Positions 1 through 9,029 of a stretch of 42,527 nucleotides of DNA are shown one piece after another. The notes beneath the pieces were generated by a model. That model did no database searches, was not told where the DNA came from, and saw only the letters and a list, made by a program, of their open reading frames with translations. Both the position numbers and the translations under genes were made by a program. The stretch covers positions 1-42,527 of the forward strand of contig DNFT01000025.1 in the NCBI GenBank assembly GCA_003486385.1, in the 5' to 3' direction. The stretch comes from Eubacterium sp. (GTDB lineage Bacteria; Bacillota; Clostridia; Lachnospirales; Lachnospiraceae). Within the stretch, counting starts at the first letter, position 1, and the number at the start of each line of letters is the position of its first letter.

Positions 1-158
1 ATAAACGCTGAAGGCATCTAAGCGTGAAGCCCCCCTCAAGATGAGATATCCCTGCTTAGGCAGTAAGACCCCTTGCAGACGACAAGGTAGATAGGTTGGA
101 GGTGGAAGAGCGGCAACGCTTGCAGCTGACCAATACTAATAGGTCGAGGGCTTGACCA
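1..158 (+). rRNA. 23S ribosomal RNA, 3' end (partial)
   Basis: The window opens inside the last domain of 23S rRNA. The helix 95-101 region is recognisable, including the conserved stretch GACCAATACTAATAGGTCGA at 128-147, followed by GGGCTTGACC at about 148-157, which is the usual 3' terminus in Firmicutes. The rest of the gene lies upstream of the window. The exact mature end is uncertain by a few bases. Confidence 0.93.
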
Positions 159-228
159 GAAATGGTTCAGGTTAAAATATCTGATAGTTTAATGTGTGGT
201 TTTGAAGGAACATAGTTTGTTATTGACG

Positions 229-266
229 AAGCTACCTAGATATGATATAGTATGAAGGTAGCTTTT
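229..266 (+). terminator. Intrinsic terminator after the rRNA segment
   Basis: AAGCTACCT (229-237) pairs with AGGTAGCTT (256-264), followed by a short T run. It lies between the 23S end and tRNA-Trp, so either rRNA transcription ends here or the hairpin is a processing signal between 23S and the tRNA. No 5S gene is present between 158 and 276. Confidence 0.6.
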
Positions 267-276
267 ATAAATACAT

Positions 277-347
277 AGGGGATTGGTCAAATGGTATGAT
301 AGGGGTCTCCAAAACCTTTGGCGGGAGTTCGATTCTCTCATCCCCTG
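277..347 (+). tRNA. tRNA-Trp (CCA anticodon)
   Basis: The acceptor arms AGGGGAT (277-283) and ATCCCCT (340-346) pair fully, with discriminator G at 347. The anticodon loop CTCCAAA carries CCA, read as tryptophan, and the TPsiC arm contains GTTCGAT. The CCA tail is not encoded (the next bases are CTT). It directly follows the rRNA operon and is followed by its own terminator. Confidence 0.92.
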
Positions 348-360
348 CTTTGAATTTTAG

Positions 361-396
361 CCTGTAGAGTCTTTAATAGAGATTTTACAGGTTTTT
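361..396 (+). terminator. Intrinsic terminator after tRNA-Trp
   Basis: CCTGTA (361-366) pairs with TACAGG (386-391), with further partial pairing inside the loop, followed by T6. It ends the rRNA/tRNA unit. Confidence 0.7.
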
Positions 397-429
397 TGTA
401 TTTTTTCATGTACAATTCAGCACTTTGAT

Positions 430-458
430 TTGACAATAAAAAAATGATGTGATAAGAT
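430..458 (+). promoter_or_regulatory. Sigma-A promoter of the PFOR gene
   Basis: TTGACA at 430-435, a 17-bp spacer, then TAAGAT at 453-458. The predicted start of transcription is about 465, which puts the following hairpin (466-494) at the extreme 5' end of the mRNA. This is the only convincing promoter between tRNA-Trp and PFOR. Confidence 0.75.
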
Positions 459-465
459 ATGTACA

Positions 466-500
466 CGCGCAGAGACTGATGAATGGTCTGCGCGTTTTTG
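466..500 (+). terminator. Hairpin plus T run at the 5' end of the PFOR transcript
   Basis: CGCGCAGA (466-473) pairs with TCTGCGCG (487-494), followed by TTTTT. It has the form of an intrinsic terminator but begins one or two bases after the predicted transcription start. It may be an attenuator, or a 5' stem that protects the mRNA. A role as terminator of the upstream tRNA unit is less likely, because a separate terminator sits at 361-396. Confidence 0.55.
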
Positions 501-545
501 GTTTAAAAAATTATAAAATATCTATAAACAACAGGAGGAATTAGT

Positions 546-3500
546 ATGTCCAGAGAAAAACAATCAATGGATGGAAACACTGCCGCAGCTCATGTAGCCT
601 ATGCCTACACGGAAGTAGCAGGAATATATCCGATAACTCCGTCAAGTCCTATGGCGGATATGGTTGACCAGTGGTCAGCGGCAGGAAGAAAGAACATTTT
701 CGGAAATACAGTCAAGGTTACTGAGATGCAGTCTGAGGCGGGAGCTGCCGGAACGGTTCATGGTTCACTTGCAGCAGGAGCGCTTACCACAACATTTACA
801 GCTTCACAGGGGCTTTTGCTTATGATACCGAATATGTATAAGATTGCAGCAGAGCAGCTTCCATGTGTATTCGATGTATCGGCAAGAACAGTTGCCACAC
901 AGGCACTCAATATTTTCGGCGACCACAGCGACGTGTATGCATGCCGCCAGACCGGATTTGCGATGCTTGCAGAGTCCAACCCACAGGAGGTTATGGATTT
1001 AAGCCCGGTTGCGCACCTTGCAGCCATAGAGGGAAAGGTTCCGTTTATCAATTTCTTTGATGGTTTCAGGACTTCACATGAGATTTCTAAGATTGAGAAG
1101 TGGGATTACGCAGATCTCAAGGAAATGTGCAACATGAAGGCTGTGGAGGAGTTCAGGGCACATGCACTCAATCCTGAACATCCGGCGATGAGAGGCTCAC
1201 ATGAGAACGGAGATGTGTTTTTCCAGCATAGAGAGGCATGTAACTCAGTATATGATGAGCTTCCTGCAGTTGTAGAGAAGTACATGAAGAAGGTTAATGA
1301 CAAGCTCGGAACGAACTATGGCCTATTTAATTACTATGGTGCAGAGGATGCAGACAGAGTGATTATAGCTATGGGTTCTGTGTGCGATGTTGCCGAGGAG
1401 GTTATAGATTATCTTGATGCCATGGGACAGAAGGTTGGTCTTGTGAAGGTAAGACTCTATCGTCCATGGTCACCAAAGGCACTTTTGAAGGTGCTTCCAA
1501 AGAGTGTGAAAAAGATTGCTGTTCTTGACAGAACTAAGGAGCCGGGTTCACTCGGAGAGCCGCTCTACCTTGATGTAGCTGCTACTCTCAGAGAAGCAGG
1601 AATGAATGATGTTGTCATTACAGGAGGCCGTTACGGACTTGGTTCTAAGGATACACCTCCATCATCAATATTTGCTGTATATAAGGAACTTGAGAAGGAT
1701 GAGCCTAAGTCAAGATTTACAATAGGCATTGTGGATGACGTGACGAATCTTTCACTTCCTGAGGTAAAGCCTGCTCCTATTACTGCTGCAAAGGGAACGG
1801 TTGAGTGTAAGTTCTGGGGTCTCGGCGGTGACGGAACAGTCGGTGCTAACAAGAACTCCATCAAGATTATAGGTGACCATACAGATAAGTACGTCCAGGC
1901 ATATTTCCAGTATGACTCAAAGAAGACAGGCGGTATAACTATCAGCCATCTTCGTTTCGGTGATAAGCCAATCAAGAGTCCTTACTATATCAATCAGGCA
2001 GATTTTGTGGCATGTCATAATCCATCATACGTTACCAAGGGATATAAGATGGTTCAGGATGTTAAGCCGGGCGGAATTTTCCTTATCAACTGCCAGTGGA
2101 CGGATGAAGAGCTTAATGAGCATATGCCTGCCGCTGCAAAGCAGTATATAGCAAAGAACAATATCAGACTCTACACAATCAACGCCATCGACAAGGCTAT
2201 TGAGATTGGTATGGGTAAGAGAACAAACACAATTCTTCAGTCTGCATTTTTCAGACTTGCGAATGTCATGCCGATAGAGCAGGCAGTACAGTACATGAAG
2301 GAAGCAGCAAAAAAGTCCTATAGCAAGAAGGGTGACGCGGTTGTCGAGATGAACTACAAGGCAATAGATGCAGGTGTGAATGCACTACATGAGGTCAAGG
2401 TTCCTGCTGAGTGGGCTGAGGCAGTGGCAGAGAATAAGACTGCTGAGAGAACAGGACGTCCTGCTACCGTTAAGATGGTAAACGAGCTGCTTGACCCTAT
2501 CGGTCTTATGGATGGTGACAGCCTTCCTGTATCCGCATTCAAGGATATCGCAGACGGACAGTTTGAGACTGGCGCCTCTGCTTATGAGAAGCGAGGTACG
2601 GCGGTCATGGTTCCTGAGTGGAGCCCGGAGGCATGTATACAGTGTAACAGTTGTGCATTCGTATGTTCACATGCCACAATAAGACCATTTATCTTAAATC
2701 AGTCTGAGGTAGCTGCAGCACCTGAGAACATCAAGCTCTCCGATGCAAAGCATGCCGCAGCGGACGGAATGAAGTTCACAATGTCGGTATCACCGCTTGA
2801 CTGTATGGGCTGCGGTGAGTGTGTGACTGTGTGTCCTATGGCTGCAAAGGGAGCATTGAAGATGGTTCCTAGAGAGTCACAGGAGGCAGAGCAGCCGGTA
2901 TTCAATTACCTTGTCGAGAATGTTGGCAAGAAGGAATTGAAGCCTGCGTTTACGGACAAGACACCTATCGGCTCACAGTACAACCAGCCGCTCCTCGAGT
3001 TCTCGGGAAGCTGCGCAGGCTGTGCTGAGACATCCTATGCAAGACTTATAACACAGCTTTTTGGTGAGCAGATGTATATATCCAATGCGACAGGCTGTTC
3101 ATCAATCTGGGGAGGTCCGGCAGCTACATCGCCATATACGGTTAACAAGGATTCAAAGAAGGGTCCGGCTTGGGCTAATTCACTGTTCGAGGACAATGCG
3201 GAGCACGGCTTTGGTATGTATCTTGGACAGAAGACACTTAGAGAGCAGGCTGTGGAGAAGTTAAATGAGCTTGTGGCTTCGGACGCAGCTACAGATGAGC
3301 TTAGAAGCGCAGCAGATAAGTTCATTGAGACTAAGAATGACACCAAGCTCAACGCACCGGCAGCTCAGAAGCTTATAGAAGAGCTTGAGAAGCTTCCTGC
3401 GGACAATGAGCTTGTGCGTGGCATACTTGCAAAGAAGGATTATCTTGCAAAGAAGTCCGTATGGATATTCGGTGGTGATGGCTGGGCTTATGATATAGGC

Positions 3501-4109
3501 TTTGGCGGTCTTGACCATGTGCTTGCTTCAGGTGAAAATGTCAATGTTATGGTATTTGATACCGAGATGTACTCCAACACAGGCGGACAGGCTTCTAAGG
3601 CTTCCAACATCGGTGAGGTGTGCCAGTTCGCCGCAGCAGGTAAAGAGGTTGGAAAGAAATCCCTTGCAGAGATTGCCATGAGTTATGGTTATGTATATGT
3701 GGCTCAGATTGCACTCGGAGCTAATCCGGCACAGGCTGTGAAGGTTATAAGTGAGGCTGAGAGCTACAACGGACCGTCGCTTATCATCGGCTATGCACCT
3801 TGTGAGCTTCACGGAATTGCAAAGGGCGGCATGAACCATTGTCAGGACGAGATGAAGAAGGCGGTCAAGGCAGGTTACTGGAACCTCTTCTCATTCAACC
3901 CTGAGCTTAAGGCAGAGGGAAAGAATCCATTCACACTCACATCCAAGGAGGGTGATGGAACGTATCAGGAGTTCTTAAACAACGAGGCAAGATATACAAG
4001 ACTTGTCAAGCCTTTCCCGGAGAGAGCGGAGAAGCTCTTTGCCGAGTCAGAGAAGGCGGCTAAGGAAAGATATGAACATCTCTTGAAGCTTGTTGAATTA
4101 TATAAGTAA
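546..4109 (+). CDS. nifJ: Pyruvate:ferredoxin (flavodoxin) oxidoreductase, single-chain
   Basis: Oxidises pyruvate with CoA to acetyl-CoA and CO2, passing electrons to ferredoxin or flavodoxin; it is a cytoplasmic core enzyme of fermentation in anaerobes. At 1187 residues it has the usual length of the single-chain enzyme. The N-terminal part carries the pyrimidine-binding half with YPITPSSPMA near residue 30. Two [4Fe-4S] clusters follow near residues 697-707 (CIQCNSCAFVC) and 753-764 (CMGCGECVTVCP). The C-terminal TPP domain has a cysteine pair (SGSCAGC, about 822) and GDGWAYDIGFGG (about 977) with a downstream SNTGGQ. AGGAGGAATT lies 8 bases upstream of the ATG. The gene is monocistronic, with its own promoter and a strong terminator at 4121. 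Identity is clear; the electron carrier used is not shown by the sequence. Confidence 0.97.
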   Translation: MSREKQSMDGNTAAAHVAYAYTEVAGIYPITPSSPMADMVDQWSAAGRKNIFGNTVKVTEMQSEAGAAGTVHGSLAAGALTTTFTASQGLLLMIPNMYKIAAEQLPCVFDVSARTVATQALNIFGDHSDVYACRQTGFAMLAESNPQEVMDLSPVAHLAAIEGKVPFINFFDGFRTSHEISKIEKWDYADLKEMCNMKAVEEFRAHALNPEHPAMRGSHENGDVFFQHREACNSVYDELPAVVEKYMKKVNDKLGTNYGLFNYYGAEDADRVIIAMGSVCDVAEEVIDYLDAMGQKVGLVKVRLYRPWSPKALLKVLPKSVKKIAVLDRTKEPGSLGEPLYLDVAATLREAGMNDVVITGGRYGLGSKDTPPSSIFAVYKELEKDEPKSRFTIGIVDDVTNLSLPEVKPAPITAAKGTVECKFWGLGGDGTVGANKNSIKIIGDHTDKYVQAYFQYDSKKTGGITISHLRFGDKPIKSPYYINQADFVACHNPSYVTKGYKMVQDVKPGGIFLINCQWTDEELNEHMPAAAKQYIAKNNIRLYTINAIDKAIEIGMGKRTNTILQSAFFRLANVMPIEQAVQYMKEAAKKSYSKKGDAVVEMNYKAIDAGVNALHEVKVPAEWAEAVAENKTAERTGRPATVKMVNELLDPIGLMDGDSLPVSAFKDIADGQFETGASAYEKRGTAVMVPEWSPEACIQCNSCAFVCSHATIRPFILNQSEVAAAPENIKLSDAKHAAADGMKFTMSVSPLDCMGCGECVTVCPMAAKGALKMVPRESQEAEQPVFNYLVENVGKKELKPAFTDKTPIGSQYNQPLLEFSGSCAGCAETSYARLITQLFGEQMYISNATGCSSIWGGPAATSPYTVNKDSKKGPAWANSLFEDNAEHGFGMYLGQKTLREQAVEKLNELVASDAATDELRSAADKFIETKNDTKLNAPAAQKLIEELEKLPADNELVRGILAKKDYLAKKSVWIFGGDGWAYDIGFGGLDHVLASGENVNVMVFDTEMYSNTGGQASKASNIGEVCQFAAAGKEVGKKSLAEIAMSYGYVYVAQIALGANPAQAVKVISEAESYNGPSLIIGYAPCELHGIAKGGMNHCQDEMKKAVKAGYWNLFSFNPELKAEGKNPFTLTSKEGDGTYQEFLNNEARYTRLVKPFPERAEKLFAESEKAAKERYEHLLKLVELYK

Positions 4110-4120
4110 TTACCTTATGA

Positions 4121-4157
4121 CCTGCTGCTGCGCCATGCTGGTGCAGCAGCAGGTTTT
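4121..4157 (+). terminator. Intrinsic terminator of the PFOR gene
   Basis: CCTGCTGCTGC (4121-4131) pairs with GCAGCAGCAGG (4143-4153), followed by TTTT. It is a strong GC-rich stem 11 bases after the PFOR stop codon. Confidence 0.85.
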
Positions 4158-4348
4158 GTATAATAGGAAATACCACCACTAAATAACTTTTGGCAGCCGG
4201 AATAGTGTATTTCTGTTAAAAAAAATATATTGATGCACTCATTTTTTATTGAAAATTTTGGAAAAAAGGAATAAAATATTTTATGCTTTACAGTAATCAA
4301 TAAGAACCTGCTGATATACTATAAAGTAAAAAACAGGGGGAAAAATAT

Positions 4349-6094
4349 ATGGATAAAAACAAGATGGATAAAAAAGGATTAGGGCTTATGTTTGAGCTTC
4401 TATGCATTGTACTTGTTCCGGTCGTATTTGTGGGTGGATTTTGTTTATTGTCACTCAGGAATGTCGGTAAAAGAACATCAACGAAGGTGATGCTGCATGA
4501 GCTTGAAGCTATGGAGTACTCTGTTGAGTCAAGCCTTAAGCTGAGGGATGCGGGAGATTATTTTCTTAAAGATGGGGAATTGTATAAGGGTGAGTTTAAC
4601 ATAAGCAGGAATACTCAGATTTTTGATGAGCTTACCAGTGAGACTGATGTTGACATCAGTATCTACTATGGAGATACGGCGATATTTTCGACAATTAAGG
4701 ATGGCAGTGGAAAGACGATTGCCGGAGGTAAGATAGATGATGTCGTATACAGTGCGGCAAAGTCCGGAAATGTATTTTTCAGAAGTTCAATGAATATTGG
4801 CGGTACTAATTATTTTGCATGGTATTCGCCGATTAAAAATTCGGATGGAAGCTTTGTGGGAGTTATCGGTGTTGCAATAGATTCAGAAACCGCAACATCC
4901 GCATATCAGAATATCATCAGATACAATATTATATTTATGCTTGTGCTTCTTCTTATAATTATAGTTGTCGCTGCTCTTCTTATCACAAGAATGTTAATAG
5001 GAATCAAGACAGCTATCAGCAATCTTGACGAGGTGGCGGAGGGTAATCTTGCTGTGCTCGTCCCGGACAAGCTTATGAGCCGGAAGAATGAGATTGGCAA
5101 TATGGCGCGTTCCGTACATGCGCTTCTTGACGGACTTACAACGATTGTGCACGGAATACATCATTCAACAAAAGAGCTGAATTCATTTTCATCGAAGTTT
5201 AAGGGTAATTTTGATACAATAAGCTCATCAATTGCGAACATTGACACAGCTGTGGACGAGATTGCCAACGGTGCAACCAGTCAGGCGAATGAATCTCAGA
5301 AGGTAAGCGGGCAGGTTGAACAGATAGGACATTCGATAGATTTCATGAGCGAAAAAATATCTGAGCTTGCTGATAGTGCAGAGACCATGAAGGATAAGAA
5401 TCTTGAAGCAGAGAAGAATCTTGATGCTCTTGTTGAGATAAGTAATAAGACTAAGGTATCTGTCGATGAGATACATAAGCAGACTATGGAGACAAACCAG
5501 TCGGCACTTGATATCCGCAGTGCGACCGACCTGATAGCTGATATTGCGAGCCAGACTAACCTTCTCTCACTCAATGCTTCAATTGAGGCAGCAAGAGCAG
5601 GTGAGAATGGAAGAGGCTTTGCGGTTGTAGCTGAGGAGATCCGTGTACTGGCAGACCAGTCCACAGAGTCGGCGGAGAAGATTAAGAACATTATTGAGAA
5701 GCTCATCGACAACTCAAATACAAGTGTACAGACCATGAAAAGCGTGGTTGAGGAGATTGCACATCAGAATGAGAAGATTGACAATACCCGAAACGTATTC
5801 GGTGTGTTAAAGACAGAGGTTGACAATGTTACATCATCCATCGAGGGACTTGCCGGTAAGGTCGAGGATCTGAATGGACTTAAGAACAGCGTCACTGAGA
5901 GTGTGGAGAGCCTTGCCGCTATTGCACAGGAGAACGCAGCCGGAACACAGGAGACTTCTGCCTCGATGGTTGAGCTGAGTCAGATTGTAAATGACTGCAA
6001 TCAGGATACCTCAAAGCTTGTTGAGCTTGCTAAGGAGCTTCAGGAGAATATCGGTAAATTTAAACTGAGCGAGCAGCCTGAAAATCTGGAATAA
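4349..6094 (+). CDS. Methyl-accepting chemotaxis protein
   Basis: A transmembrane chemoreceptor of 581 residues. The first membrane helix is at about residues 14-32, followed by an extracellular sensor of about 160 residues resembling a single Cache domain. A second helix lies at about 193-215 (IIFMLVLLLIIIVVAALLIT). A HAMP segment follows, then the long cytoplasmic coiled coil. The conserved hairpin tip is at about 397-440 (IASQTNLLSLNASIEAARAG and GRGFAVVAEEIRVLADQS). It would signal to CheA/CheW, none of which are in the window. CAGGGGG lies 8-14 bases before the ATG. It stands alone, with terminators on both sides. The ligand cannot be read from the sequence. Its presence suggests a motile organism. 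Confidence 0.95.
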   Translation: MDKNKMDKKGLGLMFELLCIVLVPVVFVGGFCLLSLRNVGKRTSTKVMLHELEAMEYSVESSLKLRDAGDYFLKDGELYKGEFNISRNTQIFDELTSETDVDISIYYGDTAIFSTIKDGSGKTIAGGKIDDVVYSAAKSGNVFFRSSMNIGGTNYFAWYSPIKNSDGSFVGVIGVAIDSETATSAYQNIIRYNIIFMLVLLLIIIVVAALLITRMLIGIKTAISNLDEVAEGNLAVLVPDKLMSRKNEIGNMARSVHALLDGLTTIVHGIHHSTKELNSFSSKFKGNFDTISSSIANIDTAVDEIANGATSQANESQKVSGQVEQIGHSIDFMSEKISELADSAETMKDKNLEAEKNLDALVEISNKTKVSVDEIHKQTMETNQSALDIRSATDLIADIASQTNLLSLNASIEAARAGENGRGFAVVAEEIRVLADQSTESAEKIKNIIEKLIDNSNTSVQTMKSVVEEIAHQNEKIDNTRNVFGVLKTEVDNVTSSIEGLAGKVEDLNGLKNSVTESVESLAAIAQENAAGTQETSASMVELSQIVNDCNQDTSKLVELAKELQENIGKFKLSEQPENLE

Positions 6095-6129
6095 TTAACG
6101 AAAACCAGAGCATATACAGGAATACCGGA

Positions 6130-6182
6130 GCAGGGACAGTCAAGGCAGACATAGTTAAGCTTTGACTGTCCCTGCTTATTTT
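6130..6182 (+). terminator. Intrinsic terminator of the chemoreceptor gene
   Basis: GCAGGGACAGTCAA (6130-6143) pairs with TTGACTGTCCCTGC (6162-6175), followed by TTATTTT. The stem is long and essentially perfect. Confidence 0.85.
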
Positions 6183-6249
6183 GGGTTCTTTGCCAATGCA
6201 GGAATCCGCTATTGCATACGAGGTCAAAAAAGGATAAAATATAGTTAAC

Positions 6250-6345
6250 GTGGAGGTTAAAGCTAATGGTTACAGTGACACTCCGGCACTGCTTAAAAAG
6301 AATTATGAGGACTTCAAAGATTTTGTAGCTAATATGCAGTTATAG
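6250..6345 (+). pseudogene. Possible C-terminal remnant of a lost gene
   Basis: A 31-codon open stretch begins at a GTG with no ribosome site and ends at TAG (6343-6345). It reads like genuine protein (NGYSDTPALLKK, then NYEDFKDFVANMQL). The same frame upstream (QESAIAYEVKKG) is cut by a TAA at about 6232-6237. I do not recognise the family. The intergenic position, the lack of a start signal and the upstream in-frame stop suggest a decayed gene rather than a small protein, but this is inference. Confidence 0.3.
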
Positions 6346-6384
6346 AAGAAAAATAATAAGATAAAATGAGAAGAGAGGTATGTT

Positions 6385-7512
6385 ATGGAGAAGAGAAGAT
6401 TTGATAAGCTTGGAATTGAGACATCCCTGCTTGGCTTTGGCTGTATGCGTTTTCCTTTAAAGGAAGATGGAAGCATTGATGAAGCACTTTCCGAAGAAAT
6501 GCTAGATCTTGCGATGGCATCCGGAGTAAATTATTATGATACGGCATATCCTTATCACAATGGGGATAGTGAGCCTTTCCTTGGCAGGGTGCTTGATAAG
6601 TATGACAGAAGCTCATATTACCTTGCAACGAAGCTTCCGGTGTGGAAGCTTGAGAAGCCTGAGGACACCAGAAGGATATTCGAGGAGCAGCTTGAAAGAC
6701 TTCACAAGGATTATGTGGATTTCTACCTGCTGCACGCACTCAACATGGACAGGTTTGAAAAGCTGCTGGAGCTTGGAGTCCTTGATGTCTGTGAAAAGCT
6801 TAAGGCTGAAGGAAGGATAAAGTATCTTGGTTTCTCATTCCATGATAATTATGAGGCATTTGAGAGAATAATTACATACAGGGACTGGGATTTCTGCCAG
6901 ATACAGTACAACTACATGGATACGGATGAGCAGGCAGGCGACAGGGGGTATGAGCTTGCAAAGAGGCTTGGGGTTCCTATGGTTATAATGGAACCTGTAA
7001 AGGGTGGCTCGCTAGCAAGTCTTCCGGATGAGATTGCGATGAATTTCAAGGAATACAGGCCGAAGCAGTCGATAGCGTCATGGGCACTGCGCTGGGTTGG
7101 AACACATGACAACGTGAAGGTTATTCTGAGTGGTATGTCATCGATGGAACAGGTTCGTGACAATCTTGCCACATTTAAGAATTTTGTGCCGCTTAGCAGT
7201 GATGAACAGGCTCTGGTAGCTGATACGGCTTCATCGTTAAAGAGCAGAATTAAAAATGGCTGCACAGGCTGCCGTTACTGTATGCCGTGTCCGGCAGGAG
7301 TAAATATTCCAGGTAATTTTTCAATCTGGAATCACTACAGTATATATGGCAATAAGGAGCAGCTTAAGGTAAGCTGGAACAATCTTGCCGACAATGAGAA
7401 GGCGCACAATTGCGTGAAATGCGGAAAGTGTGAAAAGGTGTGCCCTCAGAAAATTACTATCCGTGATCATCTTGCCCTGTTACAGAAAGAGCTTGATGAG
7501 GCAGTGAAATAA
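6385..7512 (+). CDS. Aldo/keto reductase with C-terminal ferredoxin-type 4Fe-4S domain
   Basis: A 375-residue protein of the COG1453-type aldo/keto reductase family. The N-terminal barrel has the family start (GIETSLLGFGCMRFP), the catalytic D and Y region (NYYDTAYPYHNG, about residues 50-61), the lysine strand (ATKLP) and a histidine in DFYLLHALN. The C-terminal 85 residues hold cysteine clusters CTGCRYCMPCP (about 293-303) and CVKCGKCEKVCP (about 342-353), which would bind [4Fe-4S] and suggest electron exchange with ferredoxin. The ribosome site AGAGAGG precedes the ATG. It is the first gene of a four-gene operon, and its stop codon overlaps the next start by one base (7512). The substrate is unknown. 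Confidence 0.93.
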   Translation: MEKRRFDKLGIETSLLGFGCMRFPLKEDGSIDEALSEEMLDLAMASGVNYYDTAYPYHNGDSEPFLGRVLDKYDRSSYYLATKLPVWKLEKPEDTRRIFEEQLERLHKDYVDFYLLHALNMDRFEKLLELGVLDVCEKLKAEGRIKYLGFSFHDNYEAFERIITYRDWDFCQIQYNYMDTDEQAGDRGYELAKRLGVPMVIMEPVKGGSLASLPDEIAMNFKEYRPKQSIASWALRWVGTHDNVKVILSGMSSMEQVRDNLATFKNFVPLSSDEQALVADTASSLKSRIKNGCTGCRYCMPCPAGVNIPGNFSIWNHYSIYGNKEQLKVSWNNLADNEKAHNCVKCGKCEKVCPQKITIRDHLALLQKELDEAVK

Positions 7513-9023
7513 TGTGGAGATTTTTTGCGGCTGAGTATTCTTACTGTAAGGAGCTTGTTGATTTCTTCAGGCTCAAAAAGAGAATGTCTGAGCCGCATTT
7601 TCAGATTTTCACAGGTAATACTCAGGATGGTACAGATATAGAGCTTATTGTAACAGGTGTTTCGGGTGTGAAGGCTGCGATGGCAGCAGGATATGTGATG
7701 GCGGGAAAAAGCGTTGGTGATGATGACGTCTGCGTCTGCGTGGAGCCGTCCGTGAGCGTTAAGGCTTCGACTGTCAAAGAAAAATCTGCTATATGTGTGG
7801 AGATACATGACATGTCATCGGACAGATATTTTTATCCCGATATATGTCCTGTTCATGATTATGAGGAGTACAGCTCACATAGTGAGCTTTTTGCGGCATT
7901 GTATGAGAGCCTTGTATGTTTTTTTAAGCAGCATCAGCTTGTATTTTTTAAGTGTGCCGATGGGTGGAGTGGAAGCTTTGCTGATTTTATGAAAATTTTT
8001 CAGAAAAACAATTGCGGAAGACATCCGTTCCATCATGTGTATATTGAGCGCAAGCTGGCAGAAAATTATGATGTTGATAACGTGTTGAAGAAGCTTCCAG
8101 GCAGCAGAATCGTGTGGATTAATCACTATAAAGATGTATTTAACAGAAAGAATCAGAGCCTTGAAATTCAAAAAAAGTCCCCGGCATTGATACTTGCTAA
8201 GAAGGAAGGGCAGCTCATATATAGTGGTTCTAAAGAGTGCCAGGACTTTGGAAATGATAATTTTTATTATACTAGCTGTATGATGAATTGTCTTTTTGAC
8301 TGTGAGTACTGTTATCTTCAGGGAATGTATCCTTCTGCGGATGTGGTTCTTTTTATGAATCTTGAGGATATTTTTAATGAAGTTGTGAGAATGCTCACTG
8401 TACATCCCGTATATCTGTGTGTATCGTATGATACGGATTTAATCGCATTGGAGAATATCACGGGATATTGCAGAAGGTGGATAGAGTTTTCGGAGGATAA
8501 GAAGGGGCTTACAATTGAACTTAGGACCAAGGCACAGCTCCCGGAGAACTTCTTTCTGAAGCTGGATAAAAAAGAATGTGAAAATATTATCTTTGCTTTC
8601 ACTTTGTCAACGGACATGGTACAGTTATTGTATGAACATAACACGCCATCTGTCCGGTCGAGAATCGACTCTGCAAAAAGAGCCATACAAAAAGGACTGA
8701 ATGTGAGACTATGTTTTGACCCGCTTCTCGTGGAAAATGACTTAGAAGGACAGAAGACAGCGTACCGAGAGCTGGTTGACAGGTTATTTGAATATGCTGA
8801 TTCAGGTTCGGTGTATGATGTAAGCCTTGGTGAGTTCAGGGTACCATGTGATTATATGAAGCGTATGAGAAAGCGCAGACCGGGTTCCTCATTGTTAGCA
8901 TATCCGTTCGAGATTGAGAACGGAAGCTTCTGCTGTGGTGAGGCAGGGGAGGAGCTTGCAGATTATGTTGAGGAATGTCTGGAAAGATACCTTCCTCAGG
9001 AAAAAATATATCGTTGGAGATAG
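7512..9023 (+). CDS. Spore-photoproduct-lyase-like radical SAM protein with extra N-terminal domain
   Basis: A 503-residue protein. From about residue 175 it resembles the SPL/SplB radical SAM family: the cluster motif CLFDCEYCYLQ at about 258-268 is C-x3-C-x2-C as in SPL, followed by MYPSADVVLFMNLEDI and a DLIALENITGY segment. The first 150 or so residues are additional. They look like a degenerate nucleoside-phosphorylase-type fold, with LIVTGVSGVKAAMAAGYVM resembling the beta-strand/GVG-like core and SSDRYFYPD resembling the family's GRDYYPD stretch. Its ATG overlaps the TAA of the aldo/keto reductase, so translation is probably coupled. Spore photoproduct repair is the known role of SPL, but the partners here are dehydrogenases, so another radical reaction is possible. 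The radical SAM call is secure; the N-terminal assignment is tentative. Confidence 0.82.
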   Translation: MWRFFAAEYSYCKELVDFFRLKKRMSEPHFQIFTGNTQDGTDIELIVTGVSGVKAAMAAGYVMAGKSVGDDDVCVCVEPSVSVKASTVKEKSAICVEIHDMSSDRYFYPDICPVHDYEEYSSHSELFAALYESLVCFFKQHQLVFFKCADGWSGSFADFMKIFQKNNCGRHPFHHVYIERKLAENYDVDNVLKKLPGSRIVWINHYKDVFNRKNQSLEIQKKSPALILAKKEGQLIYSGSKECQDFGNDNFYYTSCMMNCLFDCEYCYLQGMYPSADVVLFMNLEDIFNEVVRMLTVHPVYLCVSYDTDLIALENITGYCRRWIEFSEDKKGLTIELRTKAQLPENFFLKLDKKECENIIFAFTLSTDMVQLLYEHNTPSVRSRIDSAKRAIQKGLNVRLCFDPLLVENDLEGQKTAYRELVDRLFEYADSGSVYDVSLGEFRVPCDYMKRMRKRRPGSSLLAYPFEIENGSFCCGEAGEELADYVEECLERYLPQEKIYRWR

Positions 9024-9029
9024 TGACAG

